Origin: Pseudorasbora parva
Taxonomy: Eukaryota; Chordata; Actinopteri; Cypriniformes; Gobionidae
Length of the DNA stretch: 64,000 bases
Direction of reading: 5' to 3'
Assembly (NCBI RefSeq): GCF_024679245.1
Contig: NC_090187.1
Location: forward strand, 22,206,995 to 22,270,994
Positions 24,308 through 35,713 of this stretch are shown in pieces. The stretch's first letter is position 1; the number at the start of each line of letters is the position of its first letter. A program made the position numbers and the translations under genes. The notes beneath the pieces were generated by a model. The model did no database searches, was not told the origin of the DNA, and saw only the letters and a list, made by a program, of their open reading frames with translations.

Positions 24308-26063
24308 CACTGTAAAAAAAAAAAAAGTGTTGCTTTTTGTTGGGTTAACTTAAAAAAGTAAGTAACCTGGTTGCCTTAATTTTGAGTTTATTGAAAGTAA
24401 AAATTTGGGTTGATACAAAGAAGGAAATTTGTTTAATAAATAGAAACTAAAAATATTGTTGTATCTGAACCACATAAAACAAATTGATAAATCATGAAAA
24501 TAGCACTATTTGGAATGTTTCACTGTCATCAGAAAAAAAAAAAAAAAAAAAAACACATAATTACCCAATATGCTTACAAAATCTTTTAATAAAGGTTGTC
24601 AAATCTCAAAAAAATTTCTTTTAGGTATTAAAGGTAGGGTAGGACGGCCTGATCTAAAACACTTTTGTCCAAATTTGTTTAAACTTTCTTCATATGTCAA
24701 TACATAATTAAAATGTAAGTACTCTGAAAAGGAGAGTATAAAAACCGAGTGACTCTAGACTTTTTAATCTGCAATAAACACCACTTATTATTTTCGTTCG
24801 GGACGGAACAAATGATTGGCTTGGGCGACTGTCACTCGCTACAGGATCTGCCCACATGCGCGCGCACGTTTGAGTTGAGCAGTTCAAGAGGCAAGAAACC
24901 TAGGCAAAATAATGGCAGAGAAAGAGCATTCAAAACTCACAGTGCAGGGTTTTGCAGTCAGCGAAGGCAAACAATGCAAAAAAAGGAAGACCGTACGAGA
25001 AAAGGCAATGCACAGAAAGTCTTTGGATAAACAAAGAAATCAAACGCGAGTAAATATCTGCATGGCTTTTCAACGATGGTGAGAACTGAGGGACCTGAAA
25101 AATGACTCATTGCTGGCTATATTATTGCTGGACAGGTAATCTTTCATTTTGATTATAATTTTTTTTGGTTTATGTTTTCATGAAGCATGTATCAAGAGCA
25201 CATGAAGCTGCCTATTACAGCTAACATAACATTACTTAGCATAAAGTTACAATATTATACACTTAGCCATTAGTAGAGATGATAAATACTCAATATGCAT
25301 AGCTCAAGTTGATCGCTGTTGTGTTGAATTTCGCAAAATTCAACTTTAGATAACAAAATGCATCCAGGAACTTTTTTTAGAACTAAGTTAGCTTTAGCTA
25401 CTACTAATCAACAATGCTTTCATCATGGAAACTCTTACATGCAAAACACAGTGTATGTTATGAATCTTACACGAAATTCATCTTCATTACAATATAACTG
25501 ATGTTATTGAAAAAAACATGATGCTACCTGTTTTCTTTGCCTTGTAAATATAACTAGGTCGTTACCAAATCAAACAAAAATATATTTTAAACTTTACCAT
25601 TTTAGCTTGATAGTGAGTACTAAAAGACATCTTATTTGTTTATATTCATACTGATGAAGTTATATTTTTTATTACATGTGATTCTGACATGATGTGACTA
25701 CATGCACACTGCTCGTCTGAGGTAAATAATGCGTCTTCCAGCTGAGCGGTTGGTGTAGCACGTTCATGTGTTTTGGGGCGGGTCTTAGGAAAGAGCCAAG
25801 AAGGGAGAAGGTGGAGTGAATGGAAATAATGAGCTGTCTTTAAAACAGTCGTGAGAGGTCTACAGACACTCAATTTTTATATTTTCTTTTTCAGAGTACT
25901 TACATTTTAATTATGTATTGATATATAAAGAAAGTTTAAGCAAGTTTGGATTTTTTTTTTAACCAATTCCTTCCTCCCCTACCTTTAACCAAAATGTTAA
26001 TTTCAATGAACTCAAAATTTTAAGGCAACCAGGCAACTTTTTTCTAAATTATTTTTTACAGTG
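24308..26063. mobile_element. TA-target DNA element with long inverted repeats, inside the Tc1 relic
   Basis: The ends are CACTGTAAAAAA and TTTTTTACAGTG, extended by about 90 bp of inverted similarity (for example AACCTGGTTGCCTTAATTTT and its complement near 26020). A TA lies on each side (24306-24307, 26064-26065). The two outer flanks join into continuous Tc1-like sequence, which confirms the boundaries. The CACTG ends could also suggest a CACTA-type element, but the duplication looks like TA. Confidence 0.8.
24632..25984. mobile_element. TTAA-target element nested inside the previous one
   Basis: The element begins AGGTAGGGTAGGA after TTAA (24628-24631) and ends CCCCTACCT before TTAA (25985-25988). 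Inverted similarity runs over about 100 bp on each side; the block ATACATAATTAAAATGTAAG occurs near 24700 and inverted near 25910. A TTAA duplication is typical of piggyBac and Kolobok elements. No transposase is present. Confidence 0.8.
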
Positions 26064-26157
26064 TATAAATACTTTCCGTACCCACTGTATATTATATTAT
26101 ATTAATAAACAGCTGATTTAAACAGCAAGGTAGAGAAAATGCATAATAAGTAGTCTT

Positions 26158-26358
26158 CAGTTCCCTTAGTAGTTTCTAACAACCCAACACGGTTACACTT
26201 TATTTTGATAGTCCACTTTAGACATTCTACTAACTATAAGTAACTTTGCAACTACATGTCAGCTAACTCTCATCAGTTCCCTTAGTAGTTTCTAACAACC
26301 CTACACGGTTACACTTTATTTTGATAGTCAACTTTAGACATTCTACTAACTACAATCT
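26158..26358. repeat. 116-bp tandem duplication at a MITE end
   Basis: The sequence starting CAGTTCCCTTAGTAGTTTCT at 26158 repeats at 26274 with a few changes. The second copy is cut short by the insertion at about 26353. Each unit contains a left end of the GGTTACACTTTATTTTGA family plus the same flanking DNA, so the duplication happened after the MITE had inserted. Confidence 0.85.
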
Positions 26359-27528
26359 AAATAATGCTGGGTTGTTTTTTAACCCAAAATGCTGGGTTAA
26401 GACTGTTGGGTAATTTTTGTTGGTTTATTTGATCAAGTTTTAAAAACCATTGGGTAGTTTCAAATTTCCAGTCGCTGGGTTAAACCTGCTTGGTCGCAAT
26501 ACTTGGTTGATTCTACCCAGCACTTGGTTGTTTCACATGCTTCCCGCCTTGATTCGTTTAAATTCACTGCCAAACTGTCATTCTGAAAGGACAATGCAAA
26601 AGCCAAGTTTGCAGATGTTTTAAGATAAGTTCATATGTTTTCATTAATAATCATATTAATTAACATGATTATAGTTTTTTTCTTCTTCGTGGCAACAATT
26701 CTTAAGCTTGCATGACGTTAAGACGACAAAAGTTTTACCTCAGAATCCGATGCAATGTAACTGACTCGTGTTAGTTTAGGTAACGTTAGGCATGTGAGAC
26801 GATAGATTATTACAGTTTGTGATTACATGGAACCATGATCCCCTTACGAAAATTAAAACATGGTTGTATGTAGGGATGTCACAAGTACCGGTACTTCAGT
26901 ACCAAGTACATACTGAAATTTTAAAAATGTGACGATAGTATCTGTATCATCGACTCACAAATAGACTATATTCGGCCCCGCAGCTGCATTCAGTCGCGTC
27001 ACGCAGGGCTCCAGACTAGCTGAATATAAACCAGTGTCTGTGTATATTAAATACTATTTAAATATTACTCTTCCATGTTTTGCGTCTCTGTGTGAATGAC
27101 GGGGGCGCGTCATGTCATGAACACAGACACTCAAAAGTCACGGCAATCCGTCAAAATAAAAGTTCGATTTAAACATGAATAAATTGACAGAATATTTTAG
27201 GTTTGTGGTTGTCATTGTTGCCAATTTTAACACATTTGTGTGTTGTACCATTTGTCAAGCAATAAAAATGATTGTTTTAACAGTCTAAACATACATTCTT
27301 CATTTGTTCTTTCATGATTGTCTAGTTTTACAGCTAATGCACAGGAGAAATTTTAAGAACAACCCAGCAACAATAACCCAGAATAGCAAATCCATTAATG
27401 GTAAAATATCTGGGCCTGCTGGGTTAAAATGCCACTGGGTTAATTTAACCCAGCATGTGTTCTGTCCAATATTTACCCAGCGCTGGGTTGCCAATTGGGT
27501 TGTTTTTAACCCAGCCATTTTTAGAGTG
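26353..27528. mobile_element. Nested element with repeated AACCCAGC motifs
   Basis: The left end CAATCTAAATAATGCTGGG and the right end read inward CACTCTAAAAATGGCTGGG are inverted repeats. Both arms are rich in alternating CTGGGTT/AACCCAG blocks that can pair with one another within each arm. It interrupts the arm of the surrounding MITE between ACTA and TAAGTAAC, so the target was probably TA. The ends are accurate to about 2 bp. Confidence 0.7.
26871..27000. mobile_element. hAT-like left-end fragment (tentative)
   Basis: TAGGGATGTCACAAGTACCG with ACTTCAGTACC following resembles a recurrent fish hAT terminus. The right end was not found; it sits inside the nested element 26353-27528. Confidence 0.4.
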
Positions 27529-27818
27529 CATAAGTAACTTTGCAACTAAATGTCAGCAAACTCTCATTAGAGTATTAGCATACTGTCAGTAGACTGGTAG
27601 ATTACGGTTAGGTGTTCGGGTTAGTAGAATAAGTTAAATTGTAGTTGCCAATTTACTTATAGTCAGTAGAATGTCTGTTGGGGGACCGACAAAAAGTTTT
27701 AGTAAATATTAACCAGACAGTCTACAAATACTCCAATGACAGTTAGCTGACATGTAGTTGCAAAGTTACTTATAGTTAGTAGAATGCCTAAAGTGGACTA
27801 TCAAAATAAAGTGTTACC

Positions 27819-28367
27819 CAAAACACAACTAAAATCCAGGCCTGGTCCTCTCTCATCCTTCATTGGTGTCGCTGATCCTTATTTGCCTCCAAGCTCCCTC
27901 ATGAGAGGACTCGTGACCGGTGTGGCTCGCAGTTTACGGCTCGCTCCCCCCATGTCTCTCGCTCGTCCACTTCACCACAGAGTAAAACACAGTGCTCATC
28001 AGTGTCACTCAGCTGTCCAATCACAGTGGAGGAGGGGCGGGACAAATACAACAACGACCAACCGCCACATTCTGCTTGTACAACTTCAACAGATGAAAAC
28101 AAACTGCATAATAACAGAACAAAATCATTTAAAATAAAAACCAGCGCAAATACTTTACATTGTATCTGCATTTTTTTAATAGAATCAATACAGAAAAAAA
28201 CAATCTGTCAAATTAGATGATCGTAACACTTCCGTGGATATTCCGTATCATAACAAGTAAAGAGTCTCAACCAAAAAAACGCTGCTTTCAAGTGCTCACA
28301 GCGATGCGTTTTCAGCAGAGCAGCTAGCATTTTCAGCTGGCTAAAAATGCTTTGGTGGACCCGCAGG
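27819..28367. other. Unassigned sequence
   Basis: No gene recognised. A GC-richer stretch at about 27840-28090 has overlapping short frames on both strands without motifs. Confidence 0.4.
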
Positions 28368-28375
28368 CTTAGAGT

Positions 28376-29097
28376 TAGTGATGTCCGGTTCGCGAACGAA
28401 TCATTCTTTTTAACCGGATCTTTATAGTGAACCGGTCGAACCAGTTCACCAAATCGAACTGAATCGTTCTAAACGGTTCGCGTCTCAAATCAGGGCTGAT
28501 CCCACAAATACTGTAGATATTAACTTTCTGCCATCAGTGACAGTCTCTCAAACTAAAAAATAAAACGAATATCTTGAAGTAGATGTTGTAACTCCAATCG
28601 TTAGCTGAAGTGAGACATGTTTTGCTGAGAGATCTGATGAACTCACGCGCAGCCGATACTGAGCATGCGCGTGTAACCGAACGTACCGGTTGTCGGATCC
28701 TCGGATCAGCAGTACAGAATCAAAACCGTTTCTATCGGACACGTTCGATACTGAGAACCATAGACAGTAAAAGAACCGATGAGCCGATGAGCTGCGCATG
28801 CGTGTTATTTGTTCAGAGGAACGAAATGCAGGTTAAGTGTATTTAAAACTAATCACGTTTGGAAACATCATAACAAAGCTGTCACTGTATTATTTTAAAG
28901 TTTTGGAAACAATAGATTGTAAAACGGTCAAATTAAACATTTATTTGTTTTATCAATAATGCATGATATTTTCAGGAACAGCTTTTATCTTATTTAATTT
29001 CTAAGTCGATAAAGATTTTAAAATAGATGTAATCAAAACAGTAGGTTTGATATAGACTATTCAGCTTGCAGCAGTTCGCAGCTCAGCACCCTGTGCT

Positions 29098-29149
<52 letters not shown>

Positions 29150-29794
29150 ATACAGCGGTTCTCGAGTCAGATCGACCGGTTGCAACGGATCACCGGTACA
29201 GAATCGAGAACCGTTTCTATCGGACACGTTCGATCTTTCAGACATGTTCGATTCTGAGAACCGGTGAGCTGAGATACTGAGCATGCGTGAGAGCGGCGTA
29301 ACCGAACTGTTTCTCTCGGACTGGGACAGCTGATGCTGATAATACATGAGCACGGGTGAACACTGAGGATTTGTGTAAGTAAGCCTATTCTGTCAATGTA
29401 CGTTTATTTAATCCGTGTAAAACATCAGTGTTTGCACGACAGTGACAGTGACAGTCTCTCAAACTAGAAATAAAACTAATATCTTGAAGTAGATGTTGTA
29501 ACAATCGATTCAGTTCGATTTGGTGAACTGTATTTAGTGCTGTTGCAAAACATAAATGAAAAAATGTTTCCAAGATGATGATGATGTCAATTATAATTAT
29601 TACTATACTAAGTTTTGATTACAAATACTTTATATGGATGTGTTTGAATGTATTTTCATCCGCCGGGATGATAGAAATGACGTCATTACGTAAAGACGTA
29701 AAAGAACCGGTGATCCGGTTTTTTTAACCGGATCATTGAAACGAACTGTCCGAAAGAACCGGTTCGCGGAAAAGAACCGAACTTCCCATCACTA
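28376..29794. mobile_element. Complete non-autonomous hAT element, 1419 bp
   Basis: The perfect 8-bp duplication CTTAGAGT lies at 28368-28375 and 29795-29802. The ends are TAGTGATGTCCGGTTCGCG and, read inward from the right, TAGTGATGGGAAGTTCGG. The termini are crowded with GGTTCG/CGAACC motifs. The inside is built of repeated modules: ACAGTCTCTCAAACTA at 28542 and 29452, TTTCTATCGGACACGTTCGA at 28728 and 29213, and ACTGAGCATGCG at 28659 and 29275. There is no transposase, so it would have needed one supplied by a related hAT element. Confidence 0.92.
29100..29148. repeat. (CA)n microsatellite
   Basis: About 24 CA units inside the hAT element. Confidence 0.97.
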
Positions 29795-29802
29795 CTTAGA
29801 GT

Positions 29803-30652
29803 ATCGGAGCACAACAGAGAGAAAGTAACTGACTCTATAACCAGCGCAAACAACCTTGTGTTACTTTACAAAGTACCATTCAATGCAGTAAGTGCCATTG
29901 AGAGAGTTACTGGTTTGCCAGGTTAGTGACATCAAAGATACTCTGTTTTTTTTGTAACTTTTTTAAGTAAACTAAAAGTATATGATCAGAACCTCACCTA
30001 CGTGGTACATGCAAACTGAACCAGCCATTTTGCTCTGCTGCATTTATTTGAGTAACTACAATGTGGCTCTGCTATAATGTGCTGTTGCAGCAGTAAAATA
30101 GTTAGTCATTCCTAACAGTTATGTTTTCTTTCTTTCTCTCTGTCTGCCTTTTTTTTTTTTTTTTTTAAGCTGTGAATATTGCACTGTGCTAGTCATTGTA
30201 TAGCTCATTGAATAAAATATTTGGTAACAGAAGGCATAGTTTAATGATGCCCAGTAGTGTAATGAACATCTACCATTCCTGGGTATGTATATGATCTGTG
30301 TAATTAATGACTTGTGTTTTTAACAACAGAAAAACTATTCTATTACAGCTGGTATTGCCATATGACCAGAATGCTTATATCAGAGCTTCTCTATAGCTCA
30401 AACATTAGATTTCAGAGACTAATTGCTAACTGCATCATGTTAGGTGGTCAAGTACAGATTCTTTATTAATTACATTTACATTGATTGCAAATGCTTGTAT
30501 CCCAAGCTACTAACAACTGAGGAATACAGGAAGCAATCTGTCATGAAGAAGTGAATAACTGCAAAAAGTGCTCAAAATACAGATTTTTGGACATTGCTTA
30601 GAGTAGCGTAAGATAGAATAGGATGGGAAATTAAGGGATTTCTTTTTTTAAA
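29803..30652. other. Unassigned sequence
   Basis: No gene recognised; one poly-T run at 30150-30168. Confidence 0.4.
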
Positions 30653-31154
30653 AACCCTATTCGGACAGGATTAGTTTTACAAGGGTAGATGGAGTACCAT
30701 TGTGGTAAATGTTAATGGCCAATTTGCACGGGATAAGAAATCTCAGTAAAATGCACCACAATCATCTCCCTGTGTTCATGTGTGTATGAAATTTCTTCCT
30801 GATATCACATGCGCAAACACATATAATCTTCATACAACCTATATATAACATTTAGGTTCGGTCAAATGATTTATTAATTACATTTTTAAAATTCTGATTG
30901 GATTCTGTTGGTAATAGGCAACAGATTGAAAACTGCTTTTAAATGGGAAATTAAGAAATATTTACGTATATATCTATTCAGACGGGATTAGGATTACCTG
31001 AGGTAATTTTCTTCAGACATTTTTACAGAAGTTAAAAGTGGCTGTAATATCTACTGACATTGTCCATAATGATTACTGAGATGGCCCAACTGCACAGGAT
31101 TAAAATCACTGAGAAGCTCTGTTAATAATTACTTTACCTCACTACTCTAGGGCT
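30653..31154. mobile_element. Old copy of the Harbinger-like MITE
   Basis: It shares its left end (CCCTATTCGGACAGGATTAG), the block GGCCAATTTGCACGGGATAA, the internal TTCTGATTGGATTCTGTTGG and the right end AGGGCT before TTA with the better copy at 41791-42505. It is shorter and carries many substitutions and deletions, so it is clearly older or has lost internal sequence. Confidence 0.8.
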
Positions 31155-32029
31155 TTACTCCTCACTAATAGGGCTTTTGTCCTTTCACATTGATACTTGT
31201 TGAAATTTAGGCAAATGCTGTCCATCTTAATATGTTAATACAAGACCATAGTAATACCAGGACCGGTGTAAATGAAGCATACCTTTACAATTCCTCTGAG
31301 AATACTTAATACAGTTCATTGTTTAAAAAAAGAAAGCAATTAAAAAATAGTATCTCATGAACTTTATTTCAGTAATACATTGTTTATCATTGACAAAAAA
31401 AAAAGGGTGCCGAGATGGAGCGGGAGAGATTTTCATGTTTATTTCAATTCTGAAAATACTTCTGAAAGACCTTCCAAAAAGTTCAGATCAGGTGCTTCCA
31501 CATAATAAAGAAATGCTGCTTTTTTTGATAATGTCAGGCCATTCTTAAAAATAGTACAAAGGAATAACAGCACTTGAAAACTTCATTTTGCTTTCCAGTA
31601 ATAAATGACAGTGACTAAAATGCATCCATTTAGAGAGAAGATATATCTTCTCTAATCTTCTTAAAAGTTTGAGATCTATTTTGTAATGTCATGAGCAGGT
31701 TTTGCTCGGAAAGATTGTTCTCAGTAAAACTAATGTTATACTGTATGCTGAAAAGGCATTGACTGAGCTTGGGGATTTTGTTAGGGTTTGATATGTGACA
31801 GCAGGGCTCATTTTGAGAAAAAAAACTGCACCGTCAGTGTCTTGCCACAGGGTACACGTGTATACAGCATAAAATCATATATTACTCACCTGTTCCTCCC
31901 TGATGTGTATGTTTGAAGAGTTACAGAGGGACATGAGGAGCTAGAATTCTGCAGTGAGTGCAGAACTCGCTGGGCTTAATTGGATTATTAGTGATTCTTA
32001 TGGGCCATAAACTTCTACAAAGCAGAGCT
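31155..32029. other. Unassigned sequence
   Basis: No gene or repeat family recognised. A short inverted repeat (AGAAGATATATCTTCT, 31636-31651) is palindromic. Confidence 0.4.
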
Positions 32030-32560
32030 GGGGTGTTGGAGAAACAGAGAGAAGGAAGTAAGGAAGAAAAGAGAAAGAAGGAGACAAAACATAAGAAACA
32101 GAGGAAGGAAGGATGGAATACAAAAACAAAGGAAGATGAAAATAGGGCAGGATGAAAGGAAGGAAATGGAGAGCAGAATTAAAACCAGGAAGGAAGGAGA
32201 AAAGGGCAGCAAGAGGAAAGGAAGTTAATGGGGGAAATTAAATTAAGGGTTTAAAAGAAAGCTGGAAAAAAGAAACAGAGCAGGAAGGAAAACATGGAAG
32301 GAAGTGCTACAGACAAAAGGAGGATGATTGAATGCAGGAAGGAAAACCTGAAAAAAAGAACAAAGGGTGGAAATTAAGGGCAGAAAGGAAAGTAGAAAAA
32401 GGGAAGAAAAGCAAAAGAGAGAAGGTCACAATAACGAGGAAAATGGAGGAAGAACGAGAGACAGAAGTCAGGCATTACAGAATGATAAAAAACAGGGAAA
32501 CAAATTAATCTCAGCAATGAAATAGGGAAGAAAACAAAAGAGAGTGGAGAAAGAGGTAGG
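32030..32560. repeat. 530-bp purine-rich tract, imperfect GGAA/GAAA repeats
   Basis: The plus strand is overwhelmingly A and G, made of decayed AGGAAGGA and GAAAGAA units. Open frames here on either strand (Lys/Glu-rich or Leu/Ser/Phe-rich) are composition artefacts. Such tracts can form triplex DNA. Confidence 0.85.
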
Positions 32561-32935
32561 TCTATTGTGTATGTGGTTAAGGAGAGGACTACCCTGCCTC
32601 TCAACAGGGATCAGGCCTCTGCGTGCAGGCTGAGCAGGAGGGACGTGACAGAGGAAGGAAAGAGAGCAGGACTGGAGGTGTGCGCTGCTCGTCTCTTTAA
32701 CTGTGGCTCAGTAATGAGGCAGCACCGGTGCTCAGTGCTGTACAGACTGTGCCATGCGCTCAACGTCGTGCTGAGAACATGCCGCACTGCGGGCGATTCA
32801 GGCTGTGCTGCGGCACCTCTGCTCTGCGTCCAAGTGTGTGGCACCCTGCGGTCCTGAGACTGCCAACTCTGCTCTCTTCCACGAAGGACTTTGGGGCTCC
32901 TGGCCCTCATTAGAGGGTGAGCAAGTGTCCTTTGA
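32561..32935 (+). other. GC-richer island, possible untranslated exon (weak)
   Basis: After the purine tract, composition shifts to about balanced GC with several CpGs. The stretch ends near 32915 in AGAGGGTGAGCAAG, a reasonable splice-donor sequence. Frames are open on both strands for 90-110 residues (32567-32857 plus; 32611-32940 minus) without recognisable domains. It could be a first exon of a host gene or simply unique DNA; no polymerase or acceptor evidence is visible. Confidence 0.25.
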
Positions 32936-34322
32936 TACACAGCTATGCCTTTTGAATCTCATACTACCTACCTTTGACCCTTCTCACGCCTGTGGCTACC
33001 AGCCTTCCAGCTTTTAACTCTTTATGACAAGTCTCTGTGCACTTTCTATTTCCTGATCAAAGGACACTTTAGTTTTCTTTTCCTCTTTAATGTACCTCCC
33101 ATTTCCCTCCTCTAGTTAAGTCTGTAGACCTCACGATAAGTCTCTTCATGCACATTTCCTGCGCTGTTCGGCTACTTGTGCTGAAGCAAAGTAGACAAAA
33201 GTAAGGGTACAAAGGAAAACAAAGGATTCCCAAGGTTGCCTTTCTTTCCCCCTTTCCCCCTCTAGGGCATTGTGTTGTATTTTCCCTGTCTGTCTTCCCT
33301 CGGTGGTGCAAGTCTATCTGAGCTCGAAAAGGATATAAAGGCTTCTGACTCATCCCCCAGGTAAGCCCTGTCCTGAGGGTCAGCCCTGTGGCACCCTTTG
33401 AAGCTTGTCGTAATTAAAATAAAATAAAAGTGTTTCTTCTAGTTAGTCACTGTGATAGGGGATGAGTAACCTGTTTTGATTCAGCAAGCGATAAGTTGGG
33501 TGGAACTTGGGATCATGTGTAGAGAATTGATTGGATTGTTGACGTGGATGTTTTGCACCAAAATGGAGCTCGGTGGTTGGAGGTAAAGGCTTACTGAACC
33601 TAAAATGAAAAGAGTCGGAGCAAGTTATTTTTTCCGGAAAAGATCAGCATTCCTTGTTAGTACTTTGAAATAATGTGCACCAATGATTCGTGGACAGCGA
33701 TATAGGGAACATGCATTAAGAAAGTCAGTAAGGGCCCTTTTGACTTCACATTGACTTCAAGTTGGCCTTTGATATCAGTGGATAGAAGATTTGGATTGAG
33801 GTATCAGTTTCATATCTCAGTTTTAGCATTTATACTGTGTGGATTAATGTTCAGGCTTTCTTATGTTCGTAGTATTTTGGGGATTGTGAAATGTCAAAAA
33901 TCAGCTTCATCTCTGAATGTTAACACTGGTTTCGCCCCAGCAGTCCTAGTGATCAAAAGAGACACAGAGATTCCCGCAGGTCTTCCTGATTAAAATGCAT
34001 GCGTGACTGCGTGACATTTCAGACCTAAAGAGATGCTCTTTCCCCATCGCCTTCATCTTCCACAGAAGTTTTGCTTATAACTTTATCTAATGGATGCTGG
34101 AGCTTGTAATATGGGCTTCAAGTTGCATTACTTATTTCGATATGTTCCTCACACAAAGTGCACAAGTTGAATGGACTACTTTCATGGTTCTTTAGCATAC
34201 TTTTTTAAAGCCTGAAAGCATTACTTTATATTCGTTGTAATTGTATGGAAAAGAGCAGCCAACTTTGTCAAAAAACAAAAAACAAAAAACGAAACAAAAA
34301 AAGAAGGACAAGACAAAAGAAA
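32936..34322. other. Unassigned sequence
   Basis: No gene recognised. The 80-residue frame at 33751-33993 has no motif. Confidence 0.4.
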
Positions 34323-34405
34323 GCTATGCGAGTTTAGAATGACATGAGAGTGAGTAAATAATAATGGAATGTTCAGCTTTTGGTTGAACTATTTATTCCT
34401 TTAAA
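34323..34405. mobile_element. Right-end fragment of a TTAA-target MITE
   Basis: The blocks GACATGAGAGTGAGTAAATA and GGTTGAACTATTTATTCC followed by TTTAA match the end seen again at about 45150-45233. No left end is present. Confidence 0.6.
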
Positions 34406-34751
34406 GCCACTTACAAGTAGAAGTCAGATTTCACCTTCAAAACCGTTTCAGTCCTTCAGGGAATGCTGTCATACTCCTGAACTCGTTGTAACTTTTTGTT
34501 TTCAAGAAGAAAGGCCTATAGTTCTGTGAGGAATGACGTAGGTGGAGATCTTATCGGGACTCAAAAGTTTCAGTAAAGGTGAGATAATGTTTTGATCTGG
34601 CTTTTCAAGAGGTCAGGGAATAATTTTGATCTAATCCTGGTTTAGTTTCATGTTTCTGGCATTTAGTCATTATTCTAGAATTAGGATGAGACTGTATATA
34701 ATAAAGTCTAATAGATCCTCTGAAATGGCTTGGAAAATCAAAACTCTTCCA

Positions 34752-35709
34752 CCCTTAAATGCATAACTGTTTGCCAAACATTCTTACATATTCGGGTCGT
34801 TAGCGACCCGGATCTATATTTAACACGGACAGACCGCTACCTGTTGCGACAATATATAAAACTCCTGAGGTTAGAGTAACAGCTACAGAAGAATACAATA
34901 AAACATTTTTCGTTACCTTTTGGAGCTTGGAAGGATTCAGTTTGAGCAGATGTTTAATATCGTCATCACTGTCCTCGTCAGAGCTTGTTTACCAGTACAT
35001 TCAGCATCTGCTCATATTCACAGTCTCACGCATGTTCTCCAAACTCATTTTCAACATCTTCAAAATCAATATTTTGATCACTGACAGCTTCTTGACAACA
35101 TCCATCAAGACACAGTGACACTGATATTTGATTGTGTTTCGTACTTGCTCTCTGCAGTAAATCACTAAGCCATTTCAAGTTTTGCAGATTATAATTAATA
35201 CAGTAGTATAATTATAATATAATTAAAATAGTTTTCTGTCAGCGGTATCTATTAGTGAAACGTCACTTCATCATTGCATTTCAGACATTGCCACCTTGTG
35301 GAATAAAGGTGAATTGCACCCTATTTTGTCATTATAGATTAATTTATCGTTGTGCAAAAAAAAAAAAAGAAAAAGTACAATCGTACACACCTCTGGGAGT
35401 TAGCGACCACAATTGTGACAAAAAACTAGTGGAAAAACAGGCATTCAATTATAATTCTTTTTTTTCTACTTATATTGTTTAAAATGGATTGATTGAAGAA
35501 TACTAAGAAGGTTGATGTCTAACTTTAAAAAAATGAATGAGGAGGAGGGTAGTGATTGACGTCTCGGGTCGCTATCCCAGGGAAAACAAGTATTGACAAA
35601 AATGTAAAATGTGTACCTTGAATGCAATGTATGTCGCTTTGGATAAAAGCATCTGGCAAATGCATAAATGTATATGTAAATGTAACAACCCAAGGTATGC
35701 ATTTAAGGG
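34752..35709. mobile_element. piggyBac-like non-autonomous element holding a SINE
   Basis: The ends are inverted: CCCTTAAATGCATA at the left and TATGCATTTAAGGG at the right, the right followed by TTAA (35710-35713). The left TTAA appears mutated. Near the left end lies a palindrome CGGGTCGTTAGCGACCCG (34794-34811), typical of this style of element. Minus-strand sequence at 34925-35118 contains short acidic stretches that could be the remnant of a transposase N terminus, but the frame is broken. A SINE sits near the right end. Confidence 0.7.
35574..35689 (+). mobile_element. tRNA-derived SINE, 5' truncated copy
   Basis: The copy starts just after the B box (TCCCAGGGAAAACAAG) and keeps the body (ACCTTGAATGCAATGTA) and the L2-type tail (GTCGCTTTGGATAAAAGC, then AAATGTATATGTAAATG). 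It is nested in the piggyBac-like element. Confidence 0.85.
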
Positions 35710-35713
35710 TTAA

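Larger units (their letters stand above)
23376..26089 (-). mobile_element. Tc1-like transposon relic carrying two nested insertions
   Basis: Degraded Tc1/mariner element read on the minus strand. Its 5' terminus is at the high-coordinate side: TACAGTGGGTACGGAAAGTA read inward from 26089. The coding part lies at about 23500-24190. Between them, at 24307, the element is split by the TA-target element 24308-26063. The low-coordinate end abuts the solo LTR and its terminal repeat is missing. Confidence 0.82.
26307..27818. mobile_element. MITE with GGTTACAC.../...GTGTTACC ends
   Basis: The left arm (GGTTACACTTTATTTTGATA, then ACATTCTACTAACTA) and the right arm ending AAAATAAAGTGTTACC are inverted copies about 85 bp long. 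The middle holds further inverted pieces. No transposase is present. The flanking duplication is unclear, so the superfamily is not assigned. A second element is inserted in its left arm. Confidence 0.75.

Noticed and set aside
24749..25030. 93-residue frame as a transposase remnant
   Set aside because: Lys/Arg/Gln-rich with no DDE or DNA-binding motif, and confined to a TTAA element without coding relatives that I recognise.
29057..29353. Cys-Val or Thr-His frames over the CA repeat as proteins
   Set aside because: Pure microsatellite translation inside a hAT element; likewise 45417-45803 and 54251-54643.
32015..32604. Leu/Phe/Ser-rich minus-strand frames as membrane proteins
   Set aside because: They translate the pyrimidine strand of the purine tract, so hydrophobicity is a composition effect.
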